A stretch of DNA of 64,000 bases, taken from positions 1,157,001 to 1,221,000 of the forward strand of contig JASSKH010000038.1 of NCBI GenBank assembly GCA_031763025.1, given 5' to 3'. Every line of letters begins with the position of its first letter. Within the stretch, counting starts at the first letter, position 1. Positions 37,236 through 49,600 of the stretch are shown piece by piece. Both the position numbers and the translations under genes were made by a program. The stretch comes from Macrocystis pyrifera. Lineage: Eukaryota; Sar; Phaeophyceae; Laminariales; Laminariaceae. The notes under the pieces were generated by a model. That model saw only the letters and a list, made by a program, of their open reading frames with translations, was not told the origin of the DNA and ran no database searches.

Positions 37236-37619
37236 CTGCGGGAAATCCGACAGGTCCTTGAAGCTCGGGAAGTAGTTCACGTCGATGACCATGTTCTCGC
37301 CCGTGGCCTTATCCACGATCAGGTCAAACCCAAAGATTGACAGGCCAAACGTCTCACGCATGCGAGCCGCCGCTAGCCTCGCCGACTCCATCGATAGCGT
37401 AGGCGGTTTCTGGGGCACTACCAACCCCCTCCTCGACTGCGACACCGCCGCCTCGAGAACTACCTTGGAAGTCCGACCGTCCCAAGGTTTGCCCGCACGA
37501 GCCTCCGGAAATCGCAAGGGGCCACCTTTTTCGGCATCATCCTGAGGCCGTCCATAGACGGGGCGTGTATGGAGGGACTTCTCCAGGGCCTCGGCCGCGG
37601 CCTCGCTACTCTTTTCCAC
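37236..37619 (-). CDS. Gene B exon 7, catalytic C-terminal lobe
   Basis: 384 nt (128 codons), acceptor cctcttgtggcacag, donor CAG|GTATGT. The first 75 residues are an Ala/Glu/Arg-rich insertion not found in plant or animal ITPKs I know. Then come [31 protein letters not shown] and [16 protein letters not shown] with all metal-binding residues. The higher GC than the flanks fits a coding exon. Confidence 0.92.
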
Positions 37620-40600
37620 CTGTGCCACAAGAGGATCCACGCCACAGAAGCCGAGGAACCCGGGGGGGAGGAATGGGGGGGAGGAATGGGGAGGCGGGAT
37701 AATCATTATTATGCATGGCCGTAGTCGTATGACCATAGACCCTCGCATCCCTAAAATGTCCTGACGGAGCACATCGGGTTTTCACCGACCAGGCAGACAT
37801 TGCTTGCACGAAGGTCGAAGCGCTGTGAGGTGTCGGGCGAGTCGCATGAAGGGTGAGCTGCAACCTAGTAAGAACCGTTTTTGAGGTGGAATTTCTAGCG
37901 TGTGGATGACAGCGTCAATGAAGTGATTTATTTTCTAGTGCGGCCACTTCCAGAGACAGCAAGGAGTTTAATATGTAGCTGCCTCATGGGTGCCTTACCA
38001 TATAGTGATACGATCATCCCCCTCGTGTGGAGTTGAGGCTCTCCCAGCACAAAAATGATCTAACTCGACTGCCAGCCGTGTGACCGCTAAAAAAAAATGA
38101 AAACGGTACGCTGGTTGTTTCGCTCACGCAGGGAGAGGCGGGTTTTGCAGCGTCGTCGCCAACCGAAGCCAACCCATCATATATATACCAGGTATATACT
38201 ATAGGGGGGGGAACTCGGGATCATGCATGGCCGTAGTCGTATAACCATAGACCCTCGCAGTCCTCAAATACCGGGACGGAGCACGTCGAGTTTTCGCCGA
38301 CCAGGCAGACATTGCTTGCACCAAGCGCGAAACGCTGTGAGGTGTTCGGCGAGTCGCATGTAGGGTGAGCTGCATCCTACGAAGAACCGCTTGTTCATGA
38401 GGCGGACTTGCATATGGGTGACAGCTTCAATGAGCTAATTTATTTCTCTGTGCGGCCGCTTTCAAAGGCAGCAATGGGGGCACTATATAACTGCGTCGTG
38501 AATGCCTTAGCATAAACACTACTGGTACGTGATTCGATAATTCCCTTGTGCGGTGTTCTTCACCCCGCGCAAATGATCGATCTCGAATTTCGGCTATGAT
38601 CGACCGCCAAAATAAAAAACGGTATCGAGCGGCATGTGTTACAGTGTCGTTGCCAACCGACGCCAACCCAACCTATTAAATATATAGGGGGGGGGACAGC
38701 GTACTCGTTTCTTGATTTATGTAGTCGTACGATCATTGCCCACGCAGCCCCTGCGAGATGGAGCACCGTTCCCACTCCTAATAGAGACGCTTCCCACATT
38801 GAGGCGCTGACTACGTTTTTCTACAAAATACAGTAACACAACTTGCTTCTCCTTACCCTTCCTGTTTCGCCTTAGGGGGTAAATGTTTGGATCCAGCACT
38901 ATTTGAGCAGCGACGCACACTGCTGTAGGAGAAACCCCGATATTTCATGAGGCTCTCTCTCACCCAACAACCAACTTTCACAAAACTACAGAGTGCAAGC
39001 TAAGCCCGATGCACCATGTCATGGGCTAGGTATCCAACAAATGCCGTGTAAAGTAATTAATACGCATCGAACCCAAACGCATTGGGTAGATCCAGTTGCA
39101 TCTTGTCAGTGGTTGATAAACGTTAGGACTCCAAAGGAGGGTTGCTCACCACTTATTCGAGACACACTGCATACCAGCCAGACAAATAGTAACTGACTCC
39201 AACCCTAACGCTAACCCCAAGCCAATCCGAGCAGCCCTAACACCGACCCTAAGTCCATCAGACCAAAACACGAATAAGTGGTATGCGCTACTGCTCAGGA
39301 GTTCCACCCGTAATGTACCACCGCGCTCTCGTGAGCCTTCCCGGCTGAGGAACGACCCAATAAAGCATCCCTTTTATCTCTGGAACCCCAATCATACCTC
39401 AGGGGAAGTGGGCACGGTAGAGATCTAGGGTCGCGCGTCGTAGCCTGTCAAGATAGGGCGTGTAGCTCTCGCTGTGCTAGGAACGGTGGGTATTCGTAAC
39501 TGTCAGCTGTGTGCCGATGGTGGAAGGAAGGCATACAAAATAAGACAGCACATTCTCGGAAGATTGCACACAGTTCATGCATAGCAAGATCTGTGAGTCA
39601 TCTAAGTATGTAAAATAGTCTATACTAAACTCCTCACCTGCCGTTGTGAAAGGCTGTGCAGGGTCTGCATAGTAACAAGTCCTTCCCAAGAAACATGCGC
39701 TAGCTGGTACGGCTCCCACTCGTCAGCACGAGGTAGACCATACAGATCAGGTAACGATATATCTATCCGCCTTATAATATATCTAGATCACGATGGGGGA
39801 ATTATCTGTATGATCTGTATGATCTGTCCGAGGTGTGGAAAATTCCGGTCCGACCGCGCGGATCTCCAGCTTCACCTAGCTCACTGGAAGGGTCAAGTGG
39901 GCTTCGCTTCGGGGTCATGCCCCAGGCTGCCTAATATACCCATGTCTCGGTGTCCTAACATGAGCTGTACAGTACACCTCGCCATAAAAACAAGTTTTGA
40001 AAAGATTCGCACGTGGGACAAATCACGTTCTAGATCATCTAGATCATCTAGATCATCTATTACGGGGGTCCATAGTTAACGGGACCAAATTTTGTTAGTA
40101 AAAATAGGTAAATATATAGGTTTTTATGTGTACCATAGGTCCTATTAACTATGGACCCCCGTAATAGATCATCTACATCATCTACATCATCTAGACCATC
40201 TAGATGATCCAAGTCATTCAGATTATCTAGATGGATCTAGATCATCTAGATCATTCAAGTCATCTAAATCATCTAGATCCCAACCTGCCCACGTGAGCCG
40301 TTGCGCAGAACCCACATCGTAAGTACAGATTCAACCCAGGCCCAAGTTCTAGATGACGCAGGTTATACACCGCTCCCACCCGGCAACATGAGCTACCAGT
40401 AAATCATTGAACAGATCAGGAATAACGTATACCTGCTCTGCAAGATCAGGGAGGAGTATAAATCTGCCTTGATGCAGCCCGATGAACTACTGTAGGCACG
40501 TACCGAAAAAAATATGCAAAAAAGTAAAACGAACATGGGAGTGGAAATGTGTTGGGGCAATGCTTCTCAGCTCAAGAACTCCGCCACTCAGAAAATGTTA

Positions 40601-43600
40601 TGCCTAAAGCACCACACTAGCGTGGCCCAGGGGGGTGGAGGGTCGGAGAGTTTCCGGTCGAACGTGACAGTCCACTACCAGGTAAAAAAATACAAACTGT
40701 CCAGATGGGTAGGCGGGTGGAAACTGACTGGCCTGCGGAACTAGCCGGCGCTGGCAGTTTTCTCATCAAATACATGCCAGGAGACCACGGTTTGATCCCG
40801 TGACTGAACGCCCCCTTCCCAAAAATCAGTATAAAAAGACCAATAAGAGCTCTTGACGCACACAAAAAGACCGGCCTCCTGTTATGGGGGGGCATAGAAA
40901 TATCGCACGCACGATGGATCCGAAAACCAAGACCCGCCAAATGTTTACACACCATTGTAGGTCGCAGTCACCCTGTCCTCCCGAAACAGCACCCTCGGCT
41001 TTCGTGGGTGGGTGTACTTAATGTCAACAAGAAAAGTGGTATTTGCTGAACAAAAGGCCAGGTTACCTGGCATGTACTGAAATAGCGCCTACTGCTCCCA
41101 ACGGCACGCACGGAATCCAATGTTAGCGTACGGACGTTGAGATCCATACGTAAATATTGTGATTTGCAGTCAATACGCACTGAAACGAGTAAACGAGTAT
41201 CTTAGTTTGGATATTCGGGCAAATGCAATACGCGGATAAATTACGAGTCTGTCTTACTCGTAGCACGGTGTACTGTATATTCAGCTTGCCTATGTCGAGA
41301 CGTTGACCATACGTATAGCAGGGCAGCTGTCCTGCCATTAGGAATGTCGGGATATCAAGAATGTTGCTATAGGACCCTCACCATTAGGAATGTTGCTATA
41401 GGATGGTCTACCTCACCATTAGGAATGTGGCTATAGGGCAGACTGTCAGCCAGTCAGTACCACAGCCGTACATTAGCTTACCACCATAAGTATCAGTCGA
41501 AAGTTGCTATAGGACGGACAGTCAGCTAATGCAGTAGTCCCTAGATTAGCTTATATCCCTGTAGCATGGGTATTGTACTGGATGATCTGGCGAAGGTCAG
41601 CCCTACCTTGATCACCCCTCTCCTCCTTTTCTCCTCCTCTCCTCCTCTCCTCTCCACTCCTCCACTTCTCCTTTCCATCTTTCTTCTCTTCTTTTGATAT
41701 CTGGGGTCAATATTTTTTCCATAATGGCCACGTAAGAGCCAATTTCAAACCATTTTTTTTCTTCTTTTTTACAAGTTATCTTCACAGACACTTCGGTGCC
41801 ACCTCTGCTATCTCTCTTCACAGAGACAGAGTTTCGACACATGTATCTATTATTTCATCCAAAGCCATACAAATGGTTGATTGGAATGCTCGTGGATGAG
41901 TGTAACTAAATCCACTGAACTCCCTGTCAGGCTTAAGTAAGTGGATGGATGGGTGGACAGATTTCAGGGCGAAGACCAAGTTCGGTTCGTGCTATCATAC
42001 ACGCTATTGAACGCACTGTACACGGTAGTACACGGACCGTCGTACACGCGGATAAAATGAAGGTATGCACCGGGGTGCACAAGGGTCGACACCTGTCACC
42101 ACGGCTAAAAACAGAAGGTCGTTGAGCGCAAAAAACCTCTTACAAGCTGAGCGGGAACGAAAAACTGGCAGTCAACAGAAATGGAGCTCGCAAGGAAACA
42201 ATTGCGGTCAAACACAACAAAGCTGGCCAACGCATAGTATAGACGAATTTGAATATACCCCCACAACAAGGGCTCACCTCGGCAAGGGTTGGGTAGGGCT
42301 TCTGGCTGTCGAATGCGAAGGAGCCAGTCAGGCCTGGCGGCAGGTCCGGCAGCGACGGCCTCTCGCACACGCGGATATCATCTCCCACCACACACACCTG
42401 AACATCCGTGAACACCAAAAGCATTGCAGCAGGCAGGGCGGTGACTTTTGGCGGAAGAGGCTCGTTGTCTTCGCCATCATAACCGCGAGAACCAAAAGCA
42501 TTGGAGAAGGAGGGGAGTGATTTTCGGTGGAGTGCAGCGTGACTCGAGCAAAGGTATTTGTTGTCGTTGTCGTCGTCGCCGTCGTCGATGCAGCTGATTG
42601 CGCCAAAAAAAGAGCAAAGGAAATGCTGACAGAACTGGCAGTATGAAGCGCCGACGATGTGAATATTCCTCCGACCAAGGCAAGTCTAGCCAAGCCAAAG
42701 TAAACAAACCCAACACAACACAACGACATCCTGTCGCTAGGAACTCGCGCAGCGGGATGCTGGCGACTTGCGTCAACTTGTATGCGTTGGTGGATCCCAT
42801 GAGCAAATTCACACCTCGACAAATCATCCACTCCCACTTGATTGTCTCCATCTGTCAAGGAAGATAGATGTTCTCTCGATCTCGTATGTTCTAGCTCATG
42901 TTGCGGGTGAGACCCGCGCAATCCGCAAGGTATAGCGTTCGTTTCCGGGGTTGGATCTGAACCATGGAGATCCTGCACAACCTCACGCAAAGACATGCTA
43001 GGAACTACACGATCTGCAGATAGATCATGATCCGTCTGAGGTGTGAAGTTGTTGGAGAATCGAATTAAAAAAAAATCTCGATCGGCGGCCGTATAATCAA
43101 CGTCGGCCAGCTGGAGAGGAGTCCCTATTACGGGGGGCCATAGTAAATAGGACCATATATTGTGGGCAAAAATAGGTAGAGATATATGTTTTTGTGTGTA
43201 CCGTAGGTCCTATTTACTATGGTCCCTCGTAATAGTGTTTGGCGCAGTGTACACCAGAGGCTACTACAGTAGCATTCGCTCTTAAAGGTTACACGGTAAC
43301 TGCTCCACAGAGAAGCAGCCAAGTGAAGGTTAGATCTGACAGCCGAGTTTGCTTCCCCTGTTCAGCATCTACACGCGGTGGTAACTACAGTACCCCTCAT
43401 ACGTTTTATACTGCTCGAGTAACGTTTCCGTAGGGAAGTACTCGAATCTTTGCCGAATTTGGAGCAGATAACAAGGAGAATAACACCCGGGTTTGGGTTG
43501 GGTTCGGTTGGGTTGAATGGTACACTGTCCTCATTACCTCATTACATCCCAAGGGATGGGAAAATGGGCAATACCGGCGACCACGGCGGTCGTCCACAAG

Positions 43601-46600
43601 CCCGTTGAGGAAAACGCCCTCTCACAAGCAGAGCTGGAGAGCAAACGTGATAAACAAACAAACAACACGTCCTGCCACATACAATAGTAAAATAAAATAA
43701 AATACAACACCAACAGCTCACTTAAATTAAACGAACTTAAGGTTTTGTTTCGGCCGATCGCGCGCAATATGAACGCCACCTGAACGCCGACATATCACGC
43801 AACCCCCCGGGAAAAAGAGGGAGTCCCACCAAACACATCGAAGATTGTCTTATTTCTTTGTGAGCGTCTCCGAAAAAGATGTCTACTCGTCGTGGATAAA
43901 TGTAGCCGGGTATAAAGAGCCAACGTGCATCGAGCCCTAAGGTGGACAATGCAGCTGGGCAATGATAGTTTCGTGCCAAGCATAAGAGCTTGATTTTGGG
44001 GTTCGCTCCTGAGGTTTCGCTCAGACGACACGATCCAAGGTCAACCTGAGTGTACAAGGATAATTTTAGTGGCACATCCCGAACGCGTGTGCTACAAGAG
44101 AGGTGCACCCTTTTTTCGAACGCTCCTCGCATTAGGGGAGGTCTAATCCTTCATGCCTTCATGGCGTACTCCACAGAAGTTGCTCCCACTGCCGTTTTCA
44201 CTCGTGTGCGTTTTCACTCGTGCGCTTGTACGTACGGTAGTGGCCGCACATCAAATAGATACGTATGGATCTCAACGTCCGTGTGCCAGTTGACCTTACC
44301 CTCAAACTGGCTCTGGAACAAAATATGAAAGCGCAACAAACTAGATGGGAAAGGTACACACCGAGTAGTATGGTAGACACACAAACGGTGTTCTAGCGGT
44401 ACGTTGGGTAGTTGGTCGGTTGAGGGGCCTCGGAGATCGAAGATAGTTTGACCAAAATCTGCCACCGGCGTCATCGCACCTTGAAAAGTTTCGCGCCATG
44501 GTTGGTGCACTCTTGCACCACTACCGGAACCGTTAGCGCGGACATCCCGCTTTGATCCAGAACCACCACCATTGTGTGCGAGCCTCGAATTCCTTGCGAA
44601 TACGTAGAGCGGCGGACATCAGCATCAACAAGGCAGTGCATTGCCGGAGATCAGGGTACTGTGATGGAATTCGAGCGGCAGTCGCGTTCGATGCGATATT
44701 TATCAACGAGTCGGATACGATATCGATAAGCGAGGTCGGCAACGATAATCGAAAAAAAAAAAAAAAAACGAAATCGACACGATTTCGATATTGGATGCGT
44801 CGACGCGCGGAGTGTCGGACAACGGCATCAACAAAGAATGGATTGTCGGAGATCATAGTAGTGCTCGGATGATATTTGTCGACTGGGAGTATAGAGAGAC
44901 TACTGCGGTATATAGAGGATACTCGGATTTATGTCGGACTGGAATATGTATTACCGTACGTACGATACATTGTCGGAGGGAAAATATAAAATCAAACAAT
45001 GCATAAACCCTTTTACTACTGCAGTCCCGTTTCGGGGACGAACCACTCTAATTTCAAGTAGTTTGTTCCCAAAGCGGGACTGAGATCGAAGAAAGTTTTT
45101 AAGCCGCCTACTAGATTTAGTGATGGGTACCGAACGATACTCGATACGGCATCGATAAACGAGAAGTCAAATTGATGCGATTCCGACCTTCGACGTGTCG
45201 AAACCTTTCGTTCAGTGTCAACCTCAAAAATGCGCGGATGCAAAGGGGATTGAGGGGCAAAACAAAACGCGTCAGATGCAATACATCGGAAGTTTGATAT
45301 TTCAAACTGTTTAAAAAAAAAAACGATGCGATATCCAACACGATTTTGTCGGAAGCTGCAGGCTTGCGACACAAGTCTCATGTGGGAGATCAAGAAGCGG
45401 CCAACTTGGCCAGAAAATAAACAAGCCTCCATCGAGCACCATATCTCCTGGGCTCTTCGCCACGAGAAAAGATACATGCAGGACATTACGAATCATGCTT
45501 ACGAGAGCAGTTACCCCGTACCAGTCCGGGCAGCAACATACGACCCGCTTGGTCTTCATATTAAGTTCTAAACAATCCTCGTATTTCTGGCCAAAGTGGT
45601 AAATATTCGCAACATCGTTTGCGCCATAAATTAATATTCGTACTGTGCCTCGAACATAGAGCGACTGGGGTTGTAGATTGGCGCGTATAACGTTCCCCAA
45701 AATCGGAATTTAGGTGAAAAAAAAGGTGTAGCGCTCCTCATGTAGGCAACTTCAGAGCACCTAGGCCCCTCCTCCTACCACATCATGACTCTACACAAAT
45801 TTGGACCCAAAACCATGGCCCCCCAGCGCTTACCACAAGCTTCGACGGGTTTGCAGATGACCGGGAAGGCGAGTCCGCTCCCTGGAATGACCTCGGATGC
45901 CCCCTCGGGCTGGGTCCCGATGTTATGGACAACCGCAAATCGAGGAGGCCGCGGCATCCCCCCCCGCCGCCCCATGCTTCCGATACGCCTCCGTCAAAAG
46001 CTTTTTTCGACGGTAAATTTCATGAACAGCGCGCAGAGGGTGACACTACAAGATCAGACCAACCATTGGGAAAACTGTTCCGGCTATGAGAGTCGGCTGG
46101 AGTTGCCAGCTAGTTAGTCATTGGGTGGCGGAGTAGGCCACCTAACTGCCTCAGCCTCGAATAATTAAACAAACAATGCGAGTCGGGCCACAAAACGCGT
46201 CAATAAGGTATGAAGACACTTGAATCCGCAAACGTAACGCGCGAAAAAACCCGCTTCACCTAGCCTGACCAACTATTAGGTTATAACTGTCGGGCGGCCG
46301 ACACCCATTATAACACCCATTATAACAAGTGAATTTCCGAAAGTACAAGAGCGTCAGAAACAAGCTGCGCGTTGCTGTGAACAAAGGTACACACGAGACG
46401 CCACACAACATGCCTGCATCCCACTTAGGCCGTGCCTGCCGCGCGTCGCGATCGTCGCCGCACCTCTAGAGTAGTGACCCTGTTTATGACAGCGGCGATG
46501 TTATCGATCGGATCGACGATGACCGTCTCCGGGTGCCTGGAGAGGTAAGCCTCTATCCAGGACAATCGCTCGTTTCCTTCGGGCCGCACTTCCCTGCAAT

Positions 46601-49600
46601 AGTCGCACCGAATTAAATCGCACATGGACCGGCGTGGGGCTTGGGGTTTCGGTTTGTGCGCTACTGTGACCGTTCTCTTGCGAACAAGGCGCACCATAGC
46701 AATCATTCACGACGTATTGACCGTATCCCTACCTGCGGAAAGCAATCAAAAAAAAAAGTTGCACTCGAATAAGCTGAGGCAGAAGGTCCGGTGAAAAAAA
46801 TGTTATCATGAACATTTCTTATTTACCAACCGTTTATCTACGAACGCCTCCATTCATCTACCCACCCGTCGACCGCTCCATCCACCAACCCACCCACCAT
46901 TCCCTCTGTCTGTCATCATTTTTTTTTACCCCTTCTTCATCCACTGATTAGCCAATGCATCTCCCGATACATCTCTACGTATGTCTGTCAATACATACAT
47001 ACATCCGTCCATTCATCCATCCATCCATCCATCCATGCGCCCACCGATCCACCCACCCATTCACCCATCCACTCATCAGTACATCCATCCGTCCATCATC
47101 TATCCATCCACCCACCGATCCATCTGCCCATTTATCCCCCCACCCATCCATCTATCATCCATCCATCCATCCATCCATCCATCCATCCATCCATCCATCC
47201 ATCCATCCATCCATCCACCAAAAGAGACGGACAGACATAAATACACACCAAATCCGGTATATCAGAGTCTGGCCTGCGAAAATGTCCCGCAGGCTCGTGT
47301 CCACAAACAGCCAGCTCTTACCCTTCGTGGAAAACCTCTCAAAAAATCAAGCAGAGGCGATAACGCCTGCCAGGTATAATGAGGAGACTCGTACGCTGAA
47401 ACCAGCATGCCGCAACAGGGGAGAGGGGATACCTTAATACTGGCCCTGACGCGTTGTGCAGTACGATCAGCCCTAAATATCCTGAGGATCCTCACAAGAT
47501 GAGTTCTGCACCCTTCATAAGCCAACCCAACAACCGACTTTCCGAAAAAATGAAAGCCAACCCCGGACGCTAAATCCAATGCGCTGCGTACGAGGTAGAT
47601 AACGACCGAATGTACCAAATTCCACGCCGGATCTGAGTATATACAATGGTTGGGCAGCTTCTCATTCGAGGAGCCCAATGCAGTGCTTCCTGCCGGTATC
47701 ATAGAAACAACGGTTTACGGGGGGAGGGGCTACGATTTAAGAGAGGAGTGTGTCAGGCCTTTTAGACTTCTACTGACCGCTTGAGGACTGCGATCCCTTT
47801 TCGAGGACAAATTTCTTGAAGTTTGAGTGGTCTGTTCCCGCAAGGGAATGCAGTTTGCCCTGGAAGGTTTGAAACCGGTATTTCCCTTACACCGGAATTC
47901 CGTTTTAAGCCAGCCTTTCTTTCAAACCGGCATTTCTCGCTGACATGAGTGGGTATTATATGCTACCAGGTATAAAGTTGTTGAAATGTCCGTGCCAAGC
48001 CGTGGACCGTCAATGAGAAACGTTCAACCGATCAACCCTTGCCGTCGTGCGGCTCCGCTCCTGCCCCACCTGAACATGATGTCATCGGAAAGCTTGTGCA
48101 GGATAACATCCACGTGCGGGTGCTCGTCGGGGTGGAGCGAGAACTCGAGCGGAAGAAACTCCACGCCATCATCGCCGCCGTCAGAATGCACCACCTGTTA
48201 GCTCGAGAAATGAAAAAACCAGCAAGTGACGGGCATACACGTCAACACGTAGACGGGTAGAGGCTTGAAGGTTTCCAAAAGTCTGTATAGTAGGGGGCTA
48301 CATGCCCTGGTACCCGATACTCTGGACAAGGTACTCTTTGTAACCCGTACGCTACTGGAAAAAAGGGTCCCGCACCAATTCCAAGTAGAAAACAATGACT
48401 GCAGCCCTTAAGGGGTTAAGCCGTGGATGGATCAATAAACGATGCCAACGAAGGCGCAGACGGGTAGAGGTTATTAGCTTTCACAATTGAATTTTGTAGG
48501 GTATAATACACTGGTAAAGTCTGAACCCCTTCCTAAACTGCACCCATGTTTGGGAGATAAACTATTTCGAGTAAGAGTGGGATAGTATTCTCAGCATGAT
48601 AGTAAAAAGGGTTCAGTCATGAACCAAGCAATCACGCCCATCGAAGACACAGAGGGGCAGAAACCGAGTACTGTAGCTCAAAATAGTGTTTCAACAGAAG
48701 GCGCCGAAGAAAGCGGTAACGCCCCCGGAAACGGGTTTCGAGAGGGCGAAGACGCGGTTCGAGAGGGGGGTGGGGGTCCGATGGGAAGGATTGGCAAACA
48801 AAGAAGGACGCCGAGCGGCGGTGGTATAAACCCTGGTATAGTTTGAAGACCCCTGCGTTTCGACAGGCGGGTGGAGCCTACTACTAACGGGTATATTTTA
48901 CGCGTACTGCAGCCCCCCAATACAAGCTGTACACAATACGTACATGACAGGACACGTACGCACTTCGAAGAATACTATCATAAGAAAAGCCGATGTGGGA
49001 CACGAAATTGGAACGTGGAAGTGTGGTGAGCTTAAGCTTTGTTTTTACCAATCCGTCGGAGGATAAAAAAAAAAAAGACTAGCTAAAATACGTAGGTGTC
49101 CTGTTCATTCTACTGTTACATCAGTATAGCGGTTTCCAAAATCATCACTAACCTGTCTCTCTCGTTAGTGCTCGTTCTCTGAGTACTCCTGTACTACGCT
49201 TTTAGAATATTTTTTCTTCCCGTTTACCTGATGTTATCTTCGCTTCTTTTCTCCCTCCTATTGATAGCTGTAGCTCAGGGTCATTCAGCAGGCTCTCCTC
49301 TCCCCTCCCCACTACTGTACGGTTCGTGTTTTCTTTTTTATACCAATAGCGAAAAATAAATTACCATTTCTTCGCTCGTCGACTCCCGTTGAATTGCGCT
49401 TGCCCACGCTACGTACTCTCGGCAGATGATTCCATTTTTTTTTTTGCAAATTTAGCAATTATTTCCACCGTGGGATTTGAACCCACGGAATCCACCCTAG
49501 CAGCATTCGAGGGTACCGCTGAACCACCGGCGCGACCGACGTACTACTAGTATTTTTTTAGTGGTGGGCGGCTGTACCAACTTTAGCGTGGAATACACTC

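Noticed and set aside
40881-40910. tenth full MITE copy
   Set aside because: ttatggggggGCATAGAAAT resembles the left end, but no right end follows at 105 bp. It is at best a fragment.
41615-41842. Glu/Arg-rich protein
   Set aside because: It is the complement of a CT-rich simple tract.
42065-42520. 151-codon plus-strand frame
   Set aside because: It is antisense to ITPK exon 6, which has clear family motifs and splice sites on the minus strand.
45785-46117. 110-codon plus-strand frame
   Set aside because: It is antisense to ITPK exon 4.
46955-47437. 160-codon His/Pro/Ser-rich frame
   Set aside because: It translates a CCATC microsatellite.
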